DNA of 64,000 bases from Bacteroidota bacterium. Its GTDB lineage: Bacteria; Bacteroidota; Bacteroidia; AKYH767-A; OLB10. The stretch is from the NCBI GenBank assembly GCA_016721435.1, contig JADKIC010000008.1:71457-135456 (forward strand), written 5' to 3'. Within the stretch, counting starts at the first letter, position 1, and each line of letters begins with the position of its first letter. Positions 18,936-28,366 of this stretch are shown here, in pieces. A model generated the notes under the pieces. That model was not told the DNA's origin. It was given only the letters and a program-made list of their open reading frames with translations, and ran no database searches. The translations under genes and the position numbers were made by a program.

Positions 18936-20442
18936 GTGGTTTTTTACGAAATATTTTCAGAATGTTACGTAGATTGAACTTTTTTCTTTTTCCATCAACT
19001 AAGGTGAATTTTCCACAGGATGAAATCGTGTGCCATCCTTCTGTATAAATCCCTGATAATTGTTCCGGATGTAAACCATTAACTGGGGTTTCCATAAAAG
19101 CTTCAGGACTCAAGCTGTCAATTCTGTTTATGACCAATGAACCACCATATCCCTTACTGCTATCTTGTGAGGGTCGGTAAAGTTGTCCATCCTTTGTAAA
19201 AAAATGTCCACCGGGTCGCGCTGAACGAATATCTGTTTTTACCGGATTTAACTGATGTGGGTTCCACGGTCCTGATAACTCTTTGGAATGAAAAATATAT
19301 AATCGGATGTCGGCGCCTTTGTCTGCTGCATTGGTGCAAAATAACCACCAACTATCCTCATGAAAGACCAGGCTCGGATCAACGGCATGGAACCCTTCCA
19401 GGAGGCAACTTATGAATTCAAGAGTTTTCTCAACCCGGTTGTATTTGTAGAGACTCAACTTTCCTGAAGCTTGCTGCTCGGGTATGCAGTAGATCGTCCC
19501 TTTGTCTTCCACAATAAAAGGATAGCTGCAGTGATATTTTGATACTTGTAAATTTCGGCTCTCGTTACCGTTAGATTGGATGAAGATTTCTCCTTTTGTT
19601 CCATTAAAATACTCGAAAAAGAGAACTGGTTTTCCATCTTCCAATATTCCAAAAGGATCAGCGTGGAAGCATTTGCCGGTTGCTTCTTTCAGCCATTTCA
19701 CCTCCCATTTTTTACCGGGATTTAATGCAACTTCCTCCATTGGAGAATCAATAATACCAATATTCCAGGTATAGGAGTAGAGAAGTTGATGTAGTTGGTG
19801 CTTGCGCCGGGCATGCCTGATTAAACGATCCACCTTTATGATATCAGTTGAAGAAAGTGTTGGGTGGAATCCGAAATCAGCTAAAGGTGATGTTTATAGG
19901 ATGTATTTAAGTGTGATAGACAGTCAAGCAGAAGATGAATTACACCTTTAATGGTAAGGGTTAACGTCATCTTATAGTTGTATGGTAATACAATAAATGT
20001 CCCCCCTTTTAAATTAAAATGATTTTCTTTAGACGTCGAACGATATATCGTACAGGTGACAAAATTTTCTCTGTTCAATATTGCTTGTAGGATGGCAGTA
20101 GAAAAGGTGCCTGATAAATTGGTGAGAAAAACAGGAGTAAGAACAGAATGTTTTCCCATGGAATTTCGGGATAGGGATGATCGGTTAAATTGATCAGCAG
20201 ATCAGGTGCTAATCTTTGATCCGTTATCCTGTATTCAGGCAGAAATTGATCAGCAGTACTTGCAGTGAACGATGGAATCAGAGATTGAAATTGCCTGGAA
20301 TCAATTGATGGGGATTTTTTAATATGTCAATATGAACCCTTGCAATTTTAGAGGAAAGATGTAATGACAATGCGTTGCAAAGATCCTTCAAATAAAAAGG
20401 AAGGTCTCCTTTGTTTAAAATGAGCAGAATTGTCTTTTCCAT
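18922..20442 (-). CDS. Formyltransferase-like domain fused to glucosamine-IPC-transferase/GH43-like propeller, three frameshifts
   Basis: A protein of about 505 residues in four frames. The N-terminus (MEKTILLILNKGDLPFYL) starts at 20442. Breaks lie near 20281 (repair gives LIPSFTASTADQFLPEY), 20153-20157 (repair gives IPWEKHSVLTP) and about 19866-19872 (rejoining at ADFGFHPTLSS). The first 200 residues resemble the degenerate formyltransferase module often placed before this propeller; the rest (from YTWNIGIID) is a beta-propeller with HADPFGILEDGKPVLFFEYF and HAVDPSLVFHEDSWWLFCT, like the N-terminal domain of plant glucosamine inositolphosphorylceramide transferase. It likely binds or transfers a sugar; activity is unproven. 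It is divergent from the sulfotransferase. Confidence 0.62.
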
Positions 20443-20502
20443 TTTGCTGAACAAAAGTAACTTTTAAACTCATATTTCGTAGCAGGAAAGTTATGTCTAT
20501 TG

Positions 20503-20510
20503 TATATTTG
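20503..20510 (+). promoter_or_regulatory. Candidate -7 box TATATTTG for the sulfotransferase
   Basis: The sequence matches the Bacteroidota -7 consensus TAnnTTTG exactly and ends 5 bases before the ATG at 20516. No TTTG is seen at the -33 distance, only TTTC near 20476. If used, the transcript would be nearly leaderless. Confidence 0.3.
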
Positions 20511-20515
20511 TGTCA

Positions 20516-21379
20516 ATGTTGGATTTCCTTAAAAAATTGAAGCGCTGGTTACGATTAAAATCGAAGTCAGTCGGCTATCTTTTTATGAAGGCTCCGGAAC
20601 CTGAAAAATGGGTTTTTATTCTAGGGTGCTATAACTCCGGGACCACCTTACTTCATAAGCTCCTCTCCACTCATCCCGAAATAGGAAGTATGCCCAATGA
20701 AGGTCAGTTTTATACTAGCCAATTACCCGGCGGAGCGAAATTCAATCTCCCCAGATTATGGGCATTAAAACCGGAATTGTTTTACATTAATGAAAGTAGT
20801 AATCCATCTATTGATCTCCAGCGCCTGAAGAAAGAATGGGCATGGTTTTATAACGATCCAAAGAAAAAAGTGTTGATTGAAAAAACGATTTTAAATTCAG
20901 CACGATCCAGATGGTTGCAGAAAAATTTTCGAAATAGTTATTTTATCGTAATTTTCAGGAATGGGTACGCGGTGGCTGAAGGCATACATCGGAAAGAAAA
21001 TCATGCTATAGATATTGCCGCTACACAATGGGCGATTTCTAATCAGATTTTGCTAAAGGATCTCGACCATTTAAAGCATAAGTTGATCGTGAAATACGAA
21101 GACCTTGTGAAAAGTCCGGCGGGGGAGTTAAATAAGATCACGGATTTTCTTCAGTTAAGTGCATTGAACGAAGATGTATTTAAAGAAGAATTCAAGATTC
21201 ATAAATTTCAATCCGGGATCAGGGATATGAACAAGGAGTCTGTCGACCGCTTAACAGTTGATGAAGTGGAAGCTATTAATTTGAAAGCCTCAAATGTTCT
21301 GGAACAACTGAATTATGTGTTGCTTAACCCTTCTGATTTTCAGAAAGAGCATCCTCTAAATGATCACAAAGCCGACTAA
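20516..21379 (+). CDS. Sulfotransferase family protein
   Basis: A PAPS-dependent sulfotransferase-like protein of about 287 residues. The 5'-phosphosulfate-binding loop is GCYNSGTTLLHKLL near residue 40 and the 3'-phosphate-binding region is FIVIFRNGYAVAEGIHRKEN near 145; VKYEDLVKSPAGEL near 200 is another family pattern. It is predicted to sulfate a sugar of the polysaccharide. It is the only plus-strand gene inside the leftward EPS operon, divergent from the formyltransferase-like gene and convergent with the second nucleotidyltransferase-fold gene, so it needs its own promoter. ATG 20516 is preferred to the GTG at 20510, which lies inside a -7-like box. Confidence 0.82.
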   Translation: MLDFLKKLKRWLRLKSKSVGYLFMKAPEPEKWVFILGCYNSGTTLLHKLLSTHPEIGSMPNEGQFYTSQLPGGAKFNLPRLWALKPELFYINESSNPSIDLQRLKKEWAWFYNDPKKKVLIEKTILNSARSRWLQKNFRNSYFIVIFRNGYAVAEGIHRKENHAIDIAATQWAISNQILLKDLDHLKHKLIVKYEDLVKSPAGELNKITDFLQLSALNEDVFKEEFKIHKFQSGIRDMNKESVDRLTVDEVEAINLKASNVLEQLNYVLLNPSDFQKEHPLNDHKAD

Positions 21380-21400
21380 CTCTCCTATACCAGTCCGGCG

Positions 21401-22322
21401 TTATTTCATTTCGTATTTCTTCCGGTAGAGCCGGGGCCAATGCCTGTAGATATATTCCTGATTTTCTGAAGGCATGAAAGATAGATAGGTATAATTAAAT
21501 TCAGGTTGCTTCCATTGATTTCTTAAAGTACTAACCTGATCAATTAGCTCTGTTTTAATGGTTGGAAATTGTGATTTCAACTGATCAAAACTTTCCTTTT
21601 AGAATAGGTTTTATTATGCATTGCCTGGAGAAATAAAAGGGTAAGAGCATGATTTCACCACAAAGTATTTTAAATTTGAAAAGATCGGAGGGTGGTTTAC
21701 GACATTTTTTTTTGATGGATTGCAGTATACTATCGAAGCTGTTTTTATAGTGTTGATGTGTATCGACAATGTTCACTTTTATGGGCGAAGCGTAAGCCGG
21801 GTAAATTATTTTACCGGTGCTCAACAATTCCAGCGGAAATTCTGCGTCGGGATAATCTGAAAAGTCACTTCGTAAGAATAGTTTCCATCCATGATGTTGA
21901 AGTGCGTCTTGCCTGAACATAAGCTGCTCGGTTCCTGCAATTAGTTTTCGCAATTGCTTAAGTTCGCCGACTCCTGTTATTTTGCTTTCATCAATAAGGA
22001 TGATCCCATCAAAGTCACTGTAGTTGATTTCTTCAGATGTGGATAAACTTCCATGCACAAGCACCAGGACTATTGCTTCAGATTTTACCGTTGAAAATCG
22101 TGAGACTATATCTTTCACCACCGGATTGTTGCCTTTATACATTTCCGGCTGAATGGTTGCATTAAAGAGATGATTGATACGACTAGTTGTTGAAATAGTC
22201 TCTAAAACCTGTTTCTCAATATCCCTGCTCGTATAATTTTTTATAAATAAGCCGAGTAGCCTATCTGCTTTTTTAACAGATCCTTTTTCAAGGTAAATTC
22301 TGAGGAAGTCTTCAGCTTTCAT
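21401..22322 (-). CDS. Nucleotidyltransferase-fold protein of unknown function (second of two), one-base frameshift
   Basis: A protein of about 306 residues. Near residue 88 it has VLVHGSLSTSEEINYSDFDGIILID, the G-S ... D-x-D signature of the pol-beta/MNT nucleotidyltransferase fold, here with the canonical serine. A helical region follows. The frame breaks at about 21592-21600, where one extra base makes an early stop; removing it continues SFDQLKSQFPTIKTELI and ends YRHWPRLYRKKYEMK at 21401. Its ATG shares one base with the glycosyltransferase stop (TAATG). I know no named family; together with the protein at 18096 it suggests a modification step using nucleotides or activated groups, which is inference only. 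Confidence 0.62.
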
Positions 22323-23503
22323 TAGGGGAATTGCGCCAATAAACGAGCAGCAATCTTTTTAAAGGTGATTTCTTTAACATCTCTCATTGCCTGTTCTGCC
22401 TTTTTCTTTGAGATGTGAGGATGCTCAATGGCAAAACGAATACTATTTGCTAGAGCGTGACTGTTTTCAGGTTTCGTAAAGATACAGTTGTTCTCGTTTA
22501 GTAAATCTGCGGTTGCCGGATAATTTGGTGTGATGATGACATTTCCGGTGAGCATATACTCACAAAGTTTGTTGGGGAGATTGTACCGTACGTCATGTCC
22601 CTGATGAGTATAATAGGAAAGTAAAACATCTGCAGCAAACTGATAAAGTTTTATTTTTTGATAGTCGTAAATATAACCCGTGAAGATGACATTGTGTATT
22701 CCTTTTCCATTGCAGTAGTCTTCCCAAAATGTAACAGTTTCAGGTTTGCCTCCTGTGAATAGAAAAGTATAGGTTGGAAGTACAGCAGCTGCCTCCAGAA
22801 TAAACTTTATTTCTTTATCGTAATGTTGCCCCAGTTTTCCGGTATAGGCAATGAGTGGAGTTGAACTTTCCGGAAATTGGATCTCCCTTCTGGCTTCCTC
22901 TCTGGAGATTTTTTCATTAGCCTGAAATTCTGTGATGGGATTTAAGGTATAGGCTCCTTCATGGCTCTTTCTTCCACTTACTTTGAACAATTCATTTAGG
23001 ATGGAACTGTTGGTGGCGATAAGAAAATCGGATTTCCTGTATATAGCCTGATGGATTGCACTTTTATGGAAGTCATGTGCCCAATGAATGAGAATTACAT
23101 TCTTAAAAGTGCCGCTAAATAATTTTCGTAAAAAGAAGAAGGGTCTAAGTAGATGTGTACTTCTGCTGATGATGTATATACGGGGACTTTCCTTCTTGCT
23201 TTTTAAAATTGAAAATACTTTCCGGGTTGAATACCAGGTTACCTCTAATAATTGTTTCTTTCCATAAACATCATTTTTGAATTTTGTTGGGAGATAATGA
23301 ATATGAAGCGAAGCCAGTAATCCATAGGTCTCATGTACTTCTTCTTTGCGGATATTGTCCTTTCGTAGGACTGAAGGAACGACAAGGTGCGTATCACAAT
23401 CATTCTGTGCAAATCCTTCGGTGAAACGTACATCGCTGACTTGATTGGTTCTCGGTCTTAGTATATCGTAAGGCGAAAGGTAGATGACAGTAGTTTTGTT
23501 CAT
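22322..23503 (-). CDS. Glycosyltransferase family 4 protein
   Basis: A 393-residue GT-B enzyme with an intact frame. The acceptor domain begins TVIYLSPYDILRPRTNQVSDVRF. The donor domain has LIAYTGKLGQHYDKEIKFILEAA and the region LPNKLCEYMLTGNVIITPNYP, where a glutamate of the EX7E-like motif is kept. It lies 1 base after the flippase stop and overlaps the next gene by 1 base, so it is part of the same transcript. It presumably adds one sugar of the repeat unit in the cytoplasm; the donor is unknown. Confidence 0.82.
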   Translation of the reverse strand: MNKTTVIYLSPYDILRPRTNQVSDVRFTEGFAQNDCDTHLVVPSVLRKDNIRKEEVHETYGLLASLHIHYLPTKFKNDVYGKKQLLEVTWYSTRKVFSILKSKKESPRIYIISRSTHLLRPFFFLRKLFSGTFKNVILIHWAHDFHKSAIHQAIYRKSDFLIATNSSILNELFKVSGRKSHEGAYTLNPITEFQANEKISREEARREIQFPESSTPLIAYTGKLGQHYDKEIKFILEAAAVLPTYTFLFTGGKPETVTFWEDYCNGKGIHNVIFTGYIYDYQKIKLYQFAADVLLSYYTHQGHDVRYNLPNKLCEYMLTGNVIITPNYPATADLLNENNCIFTKPENSHALANSIRFAIEHPHISKKKAEQAMRDVKEITFKKIAARLLAQFP

Positions 23504-23504
23504 G

Positions 23505-24837
23505 TTATGTCCTCTTGTTCAATTGAATGATGCCGGCCTGGATGAATCGGAAATTGATGTAAAGATTTGCAGCAAGTAATCCTATAGCTACTCCGCTGGC
23601 TTTGAATTCTGTTACCAGAAGTACAGCTATAATAGACCCGATGATGATGGCCGTTAAATATATGAGGAATCTTTTTTGATCAATCCCAGACTCTGGATTA
23701 AAGGTAAGGCCCAGAAAAGACGGAGCTTACTGCGCAAATGAGTAGAATAAAAAGGGTTCCGCTGCTGGGATAAATTCAGGTCCATAGAGTGCGGTGATGA
23801 GGTTGGTTTTAATGAAATAGGCGAGCGCTAGAAAGAGGAGGGCAGGTATCAGCACTGCCCGGGTAATACTCCTTAGCATCGTTCTTACTTTGCCATAAAC
23901 TTTACCCGCTATCAAATGCGAGAGTTGAGGGAAAACGGATGAGGCCAGTGGGTCGCTGAGGTCAGTACCGAATAAGCAAGTTTTTTGGCAATAGAGTAGT
24001 AGGAGACATCACTCAAACTCCCCATTGTACCCAGTAAAAGAACATCGCCCTGGTTCATGATAACTTTCAGTGTGCTGCTGATGGAATTGCCGAAAATGTA
24101 GTGTAGGAATTCTTTCTGTTGTTTTTTTATGAGATGGATTTTTGAAGTTAGGTAGGGGCGCAACTCCGGTAAGAGCTCACGGTAGGCGGCGATATTGCAA
24201 GTGATGCTGTTAATGAATTTTGCTGCAATGGCAGCAGTGAAAAATGCTTTCAGGTCGGGGCCGTAAATAAGCAAAGTTGAAATGATGATGGTGACTTCGA
24301 TGGTGTCCATGATCATTTGAATGACAGAATTTATTTTGAATTTATAAAATAACTTCAGACTGGCTTTTGCAATGGCGTCAATGAATGAAATGCCATTGGC
24401 AATTGCAAAACCAATTACGTAAATGGTGAGGTCAGGTCCTTTGATGAAGGTATCATAAAAGAAAGCTAACATACCTCCAAGTACTAAAACGGATAGTAAA
24501 GCTGAAATTGTACTCAGTAACAAGCTGAATTTTATGACAGATACCACTTTTTCCTTACTCCTTCCGAATGGTACTGTGCTCCAAAACGGATTAACCCCAT
24601 GGAAATATTCAGCCGTAAAAATTCCTGGGTGGTGACTATAAACGCGACCGCAAGTGTGTAGGTTCCGAGCAGTTCTGCGCCGAGGATCCTGGTGATGATG
24701 ATCGTTTTTATGAAGGCATATGCGGTACCTAGCCCGTTCGACAAAAATACCCATGAACTGTTTTTAAAAAGATTTTTCGATTCAGGATCGAATTTTCTTT
24801 TCAGTCGCGCAAAGTGTTTATCAAATCTTGCCTTCAC
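23505..24837 (-). CDS. Polysaccharide flippase (MOP superfamily, Wzx-like), about four frameshifts
   Basis: A membrane protein of about 440 residues with 12 or more predicted helices, beginning with a cytoplasmic basic stretch then SWVFLSNGLGTAYAFIKTIIITRILG, the usual first helix of Wzx/RfbX proteins. It flips lipid-linked repeat units across the inner membrane. Breaks: T-run 24548-24552 (repair gives KKKVVSVIKF), about 23945-23960 (rejoining at SSVFPQLSHLIAGK), about 23726-23732, and an extra base at 23710-23712 (repair gives FSGLTFNPESGIDQKRF). The end FRFIQAGIIQLNKRT stops at 23505, just before the next ATG. The number of errors is high, but every piece is in order, so the gene is probably whole. 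Confidence 0.78.
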
Positions 24838-24867
24838 AGGTTTATTTCCATCCCCCTGTCATAAGTG

Positions 24868-27304
24868 TCAGGCTTTTTTTCTTTTTTTACCGAATATCGA
24901 TTTAAACGTTGCTTTGATTCCGCTTTCCTTACTGTCTTCTTCATAATATCCATAGCCATAACCGTAGCCATATCCGTATCCATAAGAGTATTCATAACCA
25001 TAACCGTAACTCCTGTTATTGGCTTTCATTGCATTTAAAATGATACAAAGATTTTTCAACTTCCCTTCGTTGTATAGTTTGTTAACAAAACTAAGGTGAT
25101 GTCGCCGGGTAACGCCTTGTCGTACAACATAAATGTTGATATCCGTATATTTTGAAAGCACCATTGCATCGGTAATAAGTCCAACCGGGGGAGTATCCAG
25201 AATGATGTTGGCGTAATTATCTTTTAAATAATTGAACAAGACATCCATCTTAGGGGAGATGATGAGTTCGGATGGATTTGGTGGTTTGGTCCGGAAAGGA
25301 TAATATCCAGATTGGGTATTGTCCCCGAATTTTGAATGACATCTTTTTCAGAAGCGATACCAATTAGATAATTACTCAAACCAATTTCACTCGTAAAATC
25401 AAAACCGACAGTAATTTTAGGCTTACGAAGGTCACAGCCTACCAGGATGGTTTTTCTCCCGGACATCGCCAGCATCACAGCTAGGTTTAGTGAACAAAAA
25501 CTTTTCCCCTCTGAGCTGATCGATGAGGTGACCATGATGATGTTTTGGTCTTTGTTCGGGTTAAAATATTGTAGATTGGTACGTATAGAGCGGAAGGCTT
25601 CCGAAATATGTGAATTTGGTTTTTCAGTAACTACTAAATTTGATTTCGATGCACTAAGCCCAATCATGCCTAGCATAGGAATATTGGTCAAACGTTCCAG
25701 ATCATAGCGATCTAGAATTTTATCATTCAATAAATCCCTGCTATAGATCAATATGCCGGGAAATTAAAGTCCTAAGATGATTGCAATGGAATAACTTTGA
25801 ACTGTCAACAACACGGTTGTCTGCTGTAGTGGATGCAAGAATGATAGCTGTTTCGGCTCTCTTTTGTAATAAGTAAGAGTATAAGGTCTCTTTAATGTTA
25901 GAGCCTCGCATCAGCGTCTGTAATTCACGCTGGGCGCCGGGTAGTAAGCGAAGTTTACCCTGAACTTGTCCCTTCTGTAGCATGGCCTCATTCAATGAGG
26001 ACTTCAATCCATTCCGAAGACTTTTTACGTTTTCCAATAACGCAGATTTGGTGTTCAGGATTTCTATATTCAATCCAACCAGCAAGGGGGTTTTCCTGCT
26101 TGGCAAGGTTAAGTTGTGATTTTCGCTTGTTCTCCAACTCATTCATTTTCAAAATAAGGTTGGTAAGTAATGGGTCATTGACCAAAATGCTTCCGAGATA
26201 TATTACCGGATAGTTCCTTGCCTTATGATACATACCTTTCTAAATAATCGAGGAAGGAAATCTGAACCTGCAACTCTGAAATCTTCGCATCAAAATTTTT
26301 CACGCTTTCGAGAAATGAACTTGCTTCTACACTTAAATCAGTTATTCCTTTCGAAACCTGAATCGCTCCACATTCGCTTCGCTAAGATCTATTTCATCTG
26401 TAAGTAAGGCAACTTGCTCATCAATGAATTTTAAAGTGTTAACTGCATATTCATTCTTTAATTCAATGCCTTTGTCAATGTAAAAGTCAAAAAGTCGATT
26501 AAGGAAATCTTCATTTTTACTGGGAACAGGTCCTTGTATGGAAGCCTGCAAGATATTCGACATCTTACTGACCTTATCAACTTTTAAAGCTGTTTGATAA
26601 TTGATGGTGATGTTCTCGATTGAATTAAACCGTATGAAAAAGTTTCGCTTGTCGTAGGATGGTGTATTGTAACTATCATCTTTGAATTTATCCGTCTTGA
26701 CAATTTTAAATATTCCGATTTTCGTATTTACTTTTTTATCAAATAAGTAGTAGCCGATCTGATAACCTCCGGGATGGCTATAGCTTAACTTGTATTTTCG
26801 GCCATCTAGAATTTCAACATTAAGAACGGTGCTGTTAGCTATGGCATACAAAGTATCTTCAACAAGATGTATAGGTGTTTCTTTATAAATTTCTGAAGTT
26901 TTAATTTCACCTTTTAAATAATAGCTTTTGTCGTAACCTAAATCATCTAGTGTTTTATAGATGAGTTCCCTCGACCGTATAATTCCGATTTCGGTTTCAA
27001 TCCCTCCTTCTGAATTGAACTGATTTAACTGGGAGAGGAGGTCATTGCCATTGTATTTTTGTTTGTCGTCTTTGATAAGAACGGTACAACTGGTAAAGTA
27101 GATGGGAGTAGCATACCAATTGTAAAAATAGGCCGTAATTATTCCCAGTGTTAAAGTATAGATATATAAATACCAATGACGGAGAAAATATTTATTGAAT
27201 AAAAATTTTAAGTTGATTTGATTGTGCGCCTCTCCGGCTCCAATTGCTTGTTGCTGATTGGGGTAATTGTATTGTGTTTGTTGTGGTTTGGCTTCGTTGT
27301 TCAT
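24868..27304 (-). CDS. wzc: Wzc-like polysaccharide co-polymerase and BY-tyrosine kinase, about five frameshifts
   Basis: An inner-membrane chain-length regulator joined to a cytoplasmic tyrosine kinase, about 800 residues. It has a first TM helix near residue 45, a periplasmic Wzz domain and coiled coil, a second TM helix restored as IAIILGLLIPGILIYS, then the kinase: Walker A SISSEGKSF, Walker A' VGCDLRKPK and Walker B NIILDTPPVG. The C-terminus is a Tyr-Gly tail with 12 tyrosines, the likely phosphorylation cluster. Breaks lie near 26341-26347, 26228-26236, in the G-run 26086-26090, at 25760-25800 (also a short deletion) and at 25280-25292 (repair gives PPNPSELIISPKMDVLF). It partners Wza just upstream. 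Confidence 0.85.
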
Positions 27305-27325
27305 TGGTAATGGAAAATAATGGTG

Positions 27326-28150
27326 TTATTCAATTATGCGTATGACGAGAACTGCAATTAAAGTTAAACTGCTAAGAACAATAGGAAGTACTCTGTAGAA
27401 ATTATCACTTTGTGCTACTTTTCCTTTTACCGGTGAAACGTAAAGAATGTCGCCTGAACGCAGATTGTAATAAGGAGCATTGAACATCTCTCTACTAGTC
27501 ATATCAATGTTGATGTATTTCTTTTCTCCTCCTTTTTCTTCACGAATTAAAGTGATGTTCTGCCTGTTCGCATAAATGGTGAGATCTCCCGCCAGACCCA
27601 TGGCCTCGGGTATAGTAATTCTTTCGTTGGTTACACTGTATACGCCGGGTCGAAACACCTCTCCTAAAATGGTGACTCTGAAATTTTCTATATAGATTCT
27701 AACGGATGGGTATTGCAGGTATTTTTCCAATCTACGTGTTAAAGTGTCCTTTGCTACTGTAGTGCTCAAACCGGCAAGTTTTTTATTTTCCGATGAGAGG
27801 AAGTTCTATATTTCCTGAGGATCTACCAGATAACCAATGTCTGTGCGTGTGGCAAATGAATTATTGTTAGATTGTTCATTGCGTTCTACGGGAGCGATGG
27901 CATTGAAGAAACTACTGGCTTCCGGACTTAAACTGGAAACATATATAGAGAGTATATCGCTTGGTTGAATGAGATTTTCATAAACTGGAGGTGTAAGATT
28001 CGATTTGTCTGTATTGAAATTGGGGTAAATAACTTTCCGTTCAGATCGGGTAGAATCAGTCGGTTGAAAATAAGCAACATCGCTTACTTCACGGCAGGAA
28101 CTACCGGAAATCAAGATAAATAAAATTAATATTCTTGTTAAGATTCTCAT
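27326..28150 (-). CDS. wza: Wza-like outer-membrane polysaccharide export lipoprotein, two frameshifts
   Basis: A polysaccharide export protein of about 270 residues. The signal peptide ends in a lipobox (LISGSSC, Cys near 19), so it is a lipoprotein. The first half holds the Poly_export domain (QPSDILSIYVSSLSPEA) and the second a SLBB domain (VTILGEVFRPGVYSV), followed by a C-terminal hydrophobic helix, as in other Bacteroidota members. Breaks lie near 27812 (repair gives VDPQGNIELPLIGK) and about 27780-27792. It is the first gene of the leftward EPS operon and would form the outer-membrane exit channel with Wzc. A perfect -7 box lies 6 bases before its ATG. Confidence 0.85.
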
Positions 28151-28155
28151 ATTTA

Positions 28156-28163
28156 CAAAGATA
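28156..28163 (-). promoter_or_regulatory. Candidate -7 box TATCTTTG for the EPS operon
   Basis: On the minus strand this reads TATCTTTG, an exact match to the Bacteroidota -7 consensus TAnnTTTG, 6 bases before the wza ATG at 28150. No clear TTTG is seen at the -33 distance. If real, the main EPS transcript starts almost at the start codon. Confidence 0.35.
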
Positions 28164-28311
28164 GCTAATCTACTTATTGCATAGGTTCAGAGGAATGGCA
28201 TAATTTCTAATTATACGATGAACATGGATTCTTGTTGCAATCACTTTAAAAGTGTACCTAAACTAAACGTTTTGTCTTTTGTTTTAAAGGTGTAAAAATT
28301 GATAAATCTCA

Positions 28312-28343
28312 TTTGTCTTGCTTTGCTGATTGTCATAATTTTA
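28312..28343 (+). promoter_or_regulatory. Candidate promoter of paaA
   Basis: TTTG at 28312-28315 and TAATTTTA at 28336-28343 are separated by 20 bases, matching the Bacteroidota TTTG / TAnnTTTG pattern with one mismatch in the last base. Transcription would start about 15-20 bases before the paaA ATG at 28367. Confidence 0.4.
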
Positions 28344-28366
28344 CATCTTGTTAATTCAACATAAAT

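Noticed and set aside
3926..28150. Prophage or insertion-sequence damage as cause of the broken genes
   Set aside because: No transposase, integrase, terminal inverted repeat or target duplication was seen; the breaks are single bases.
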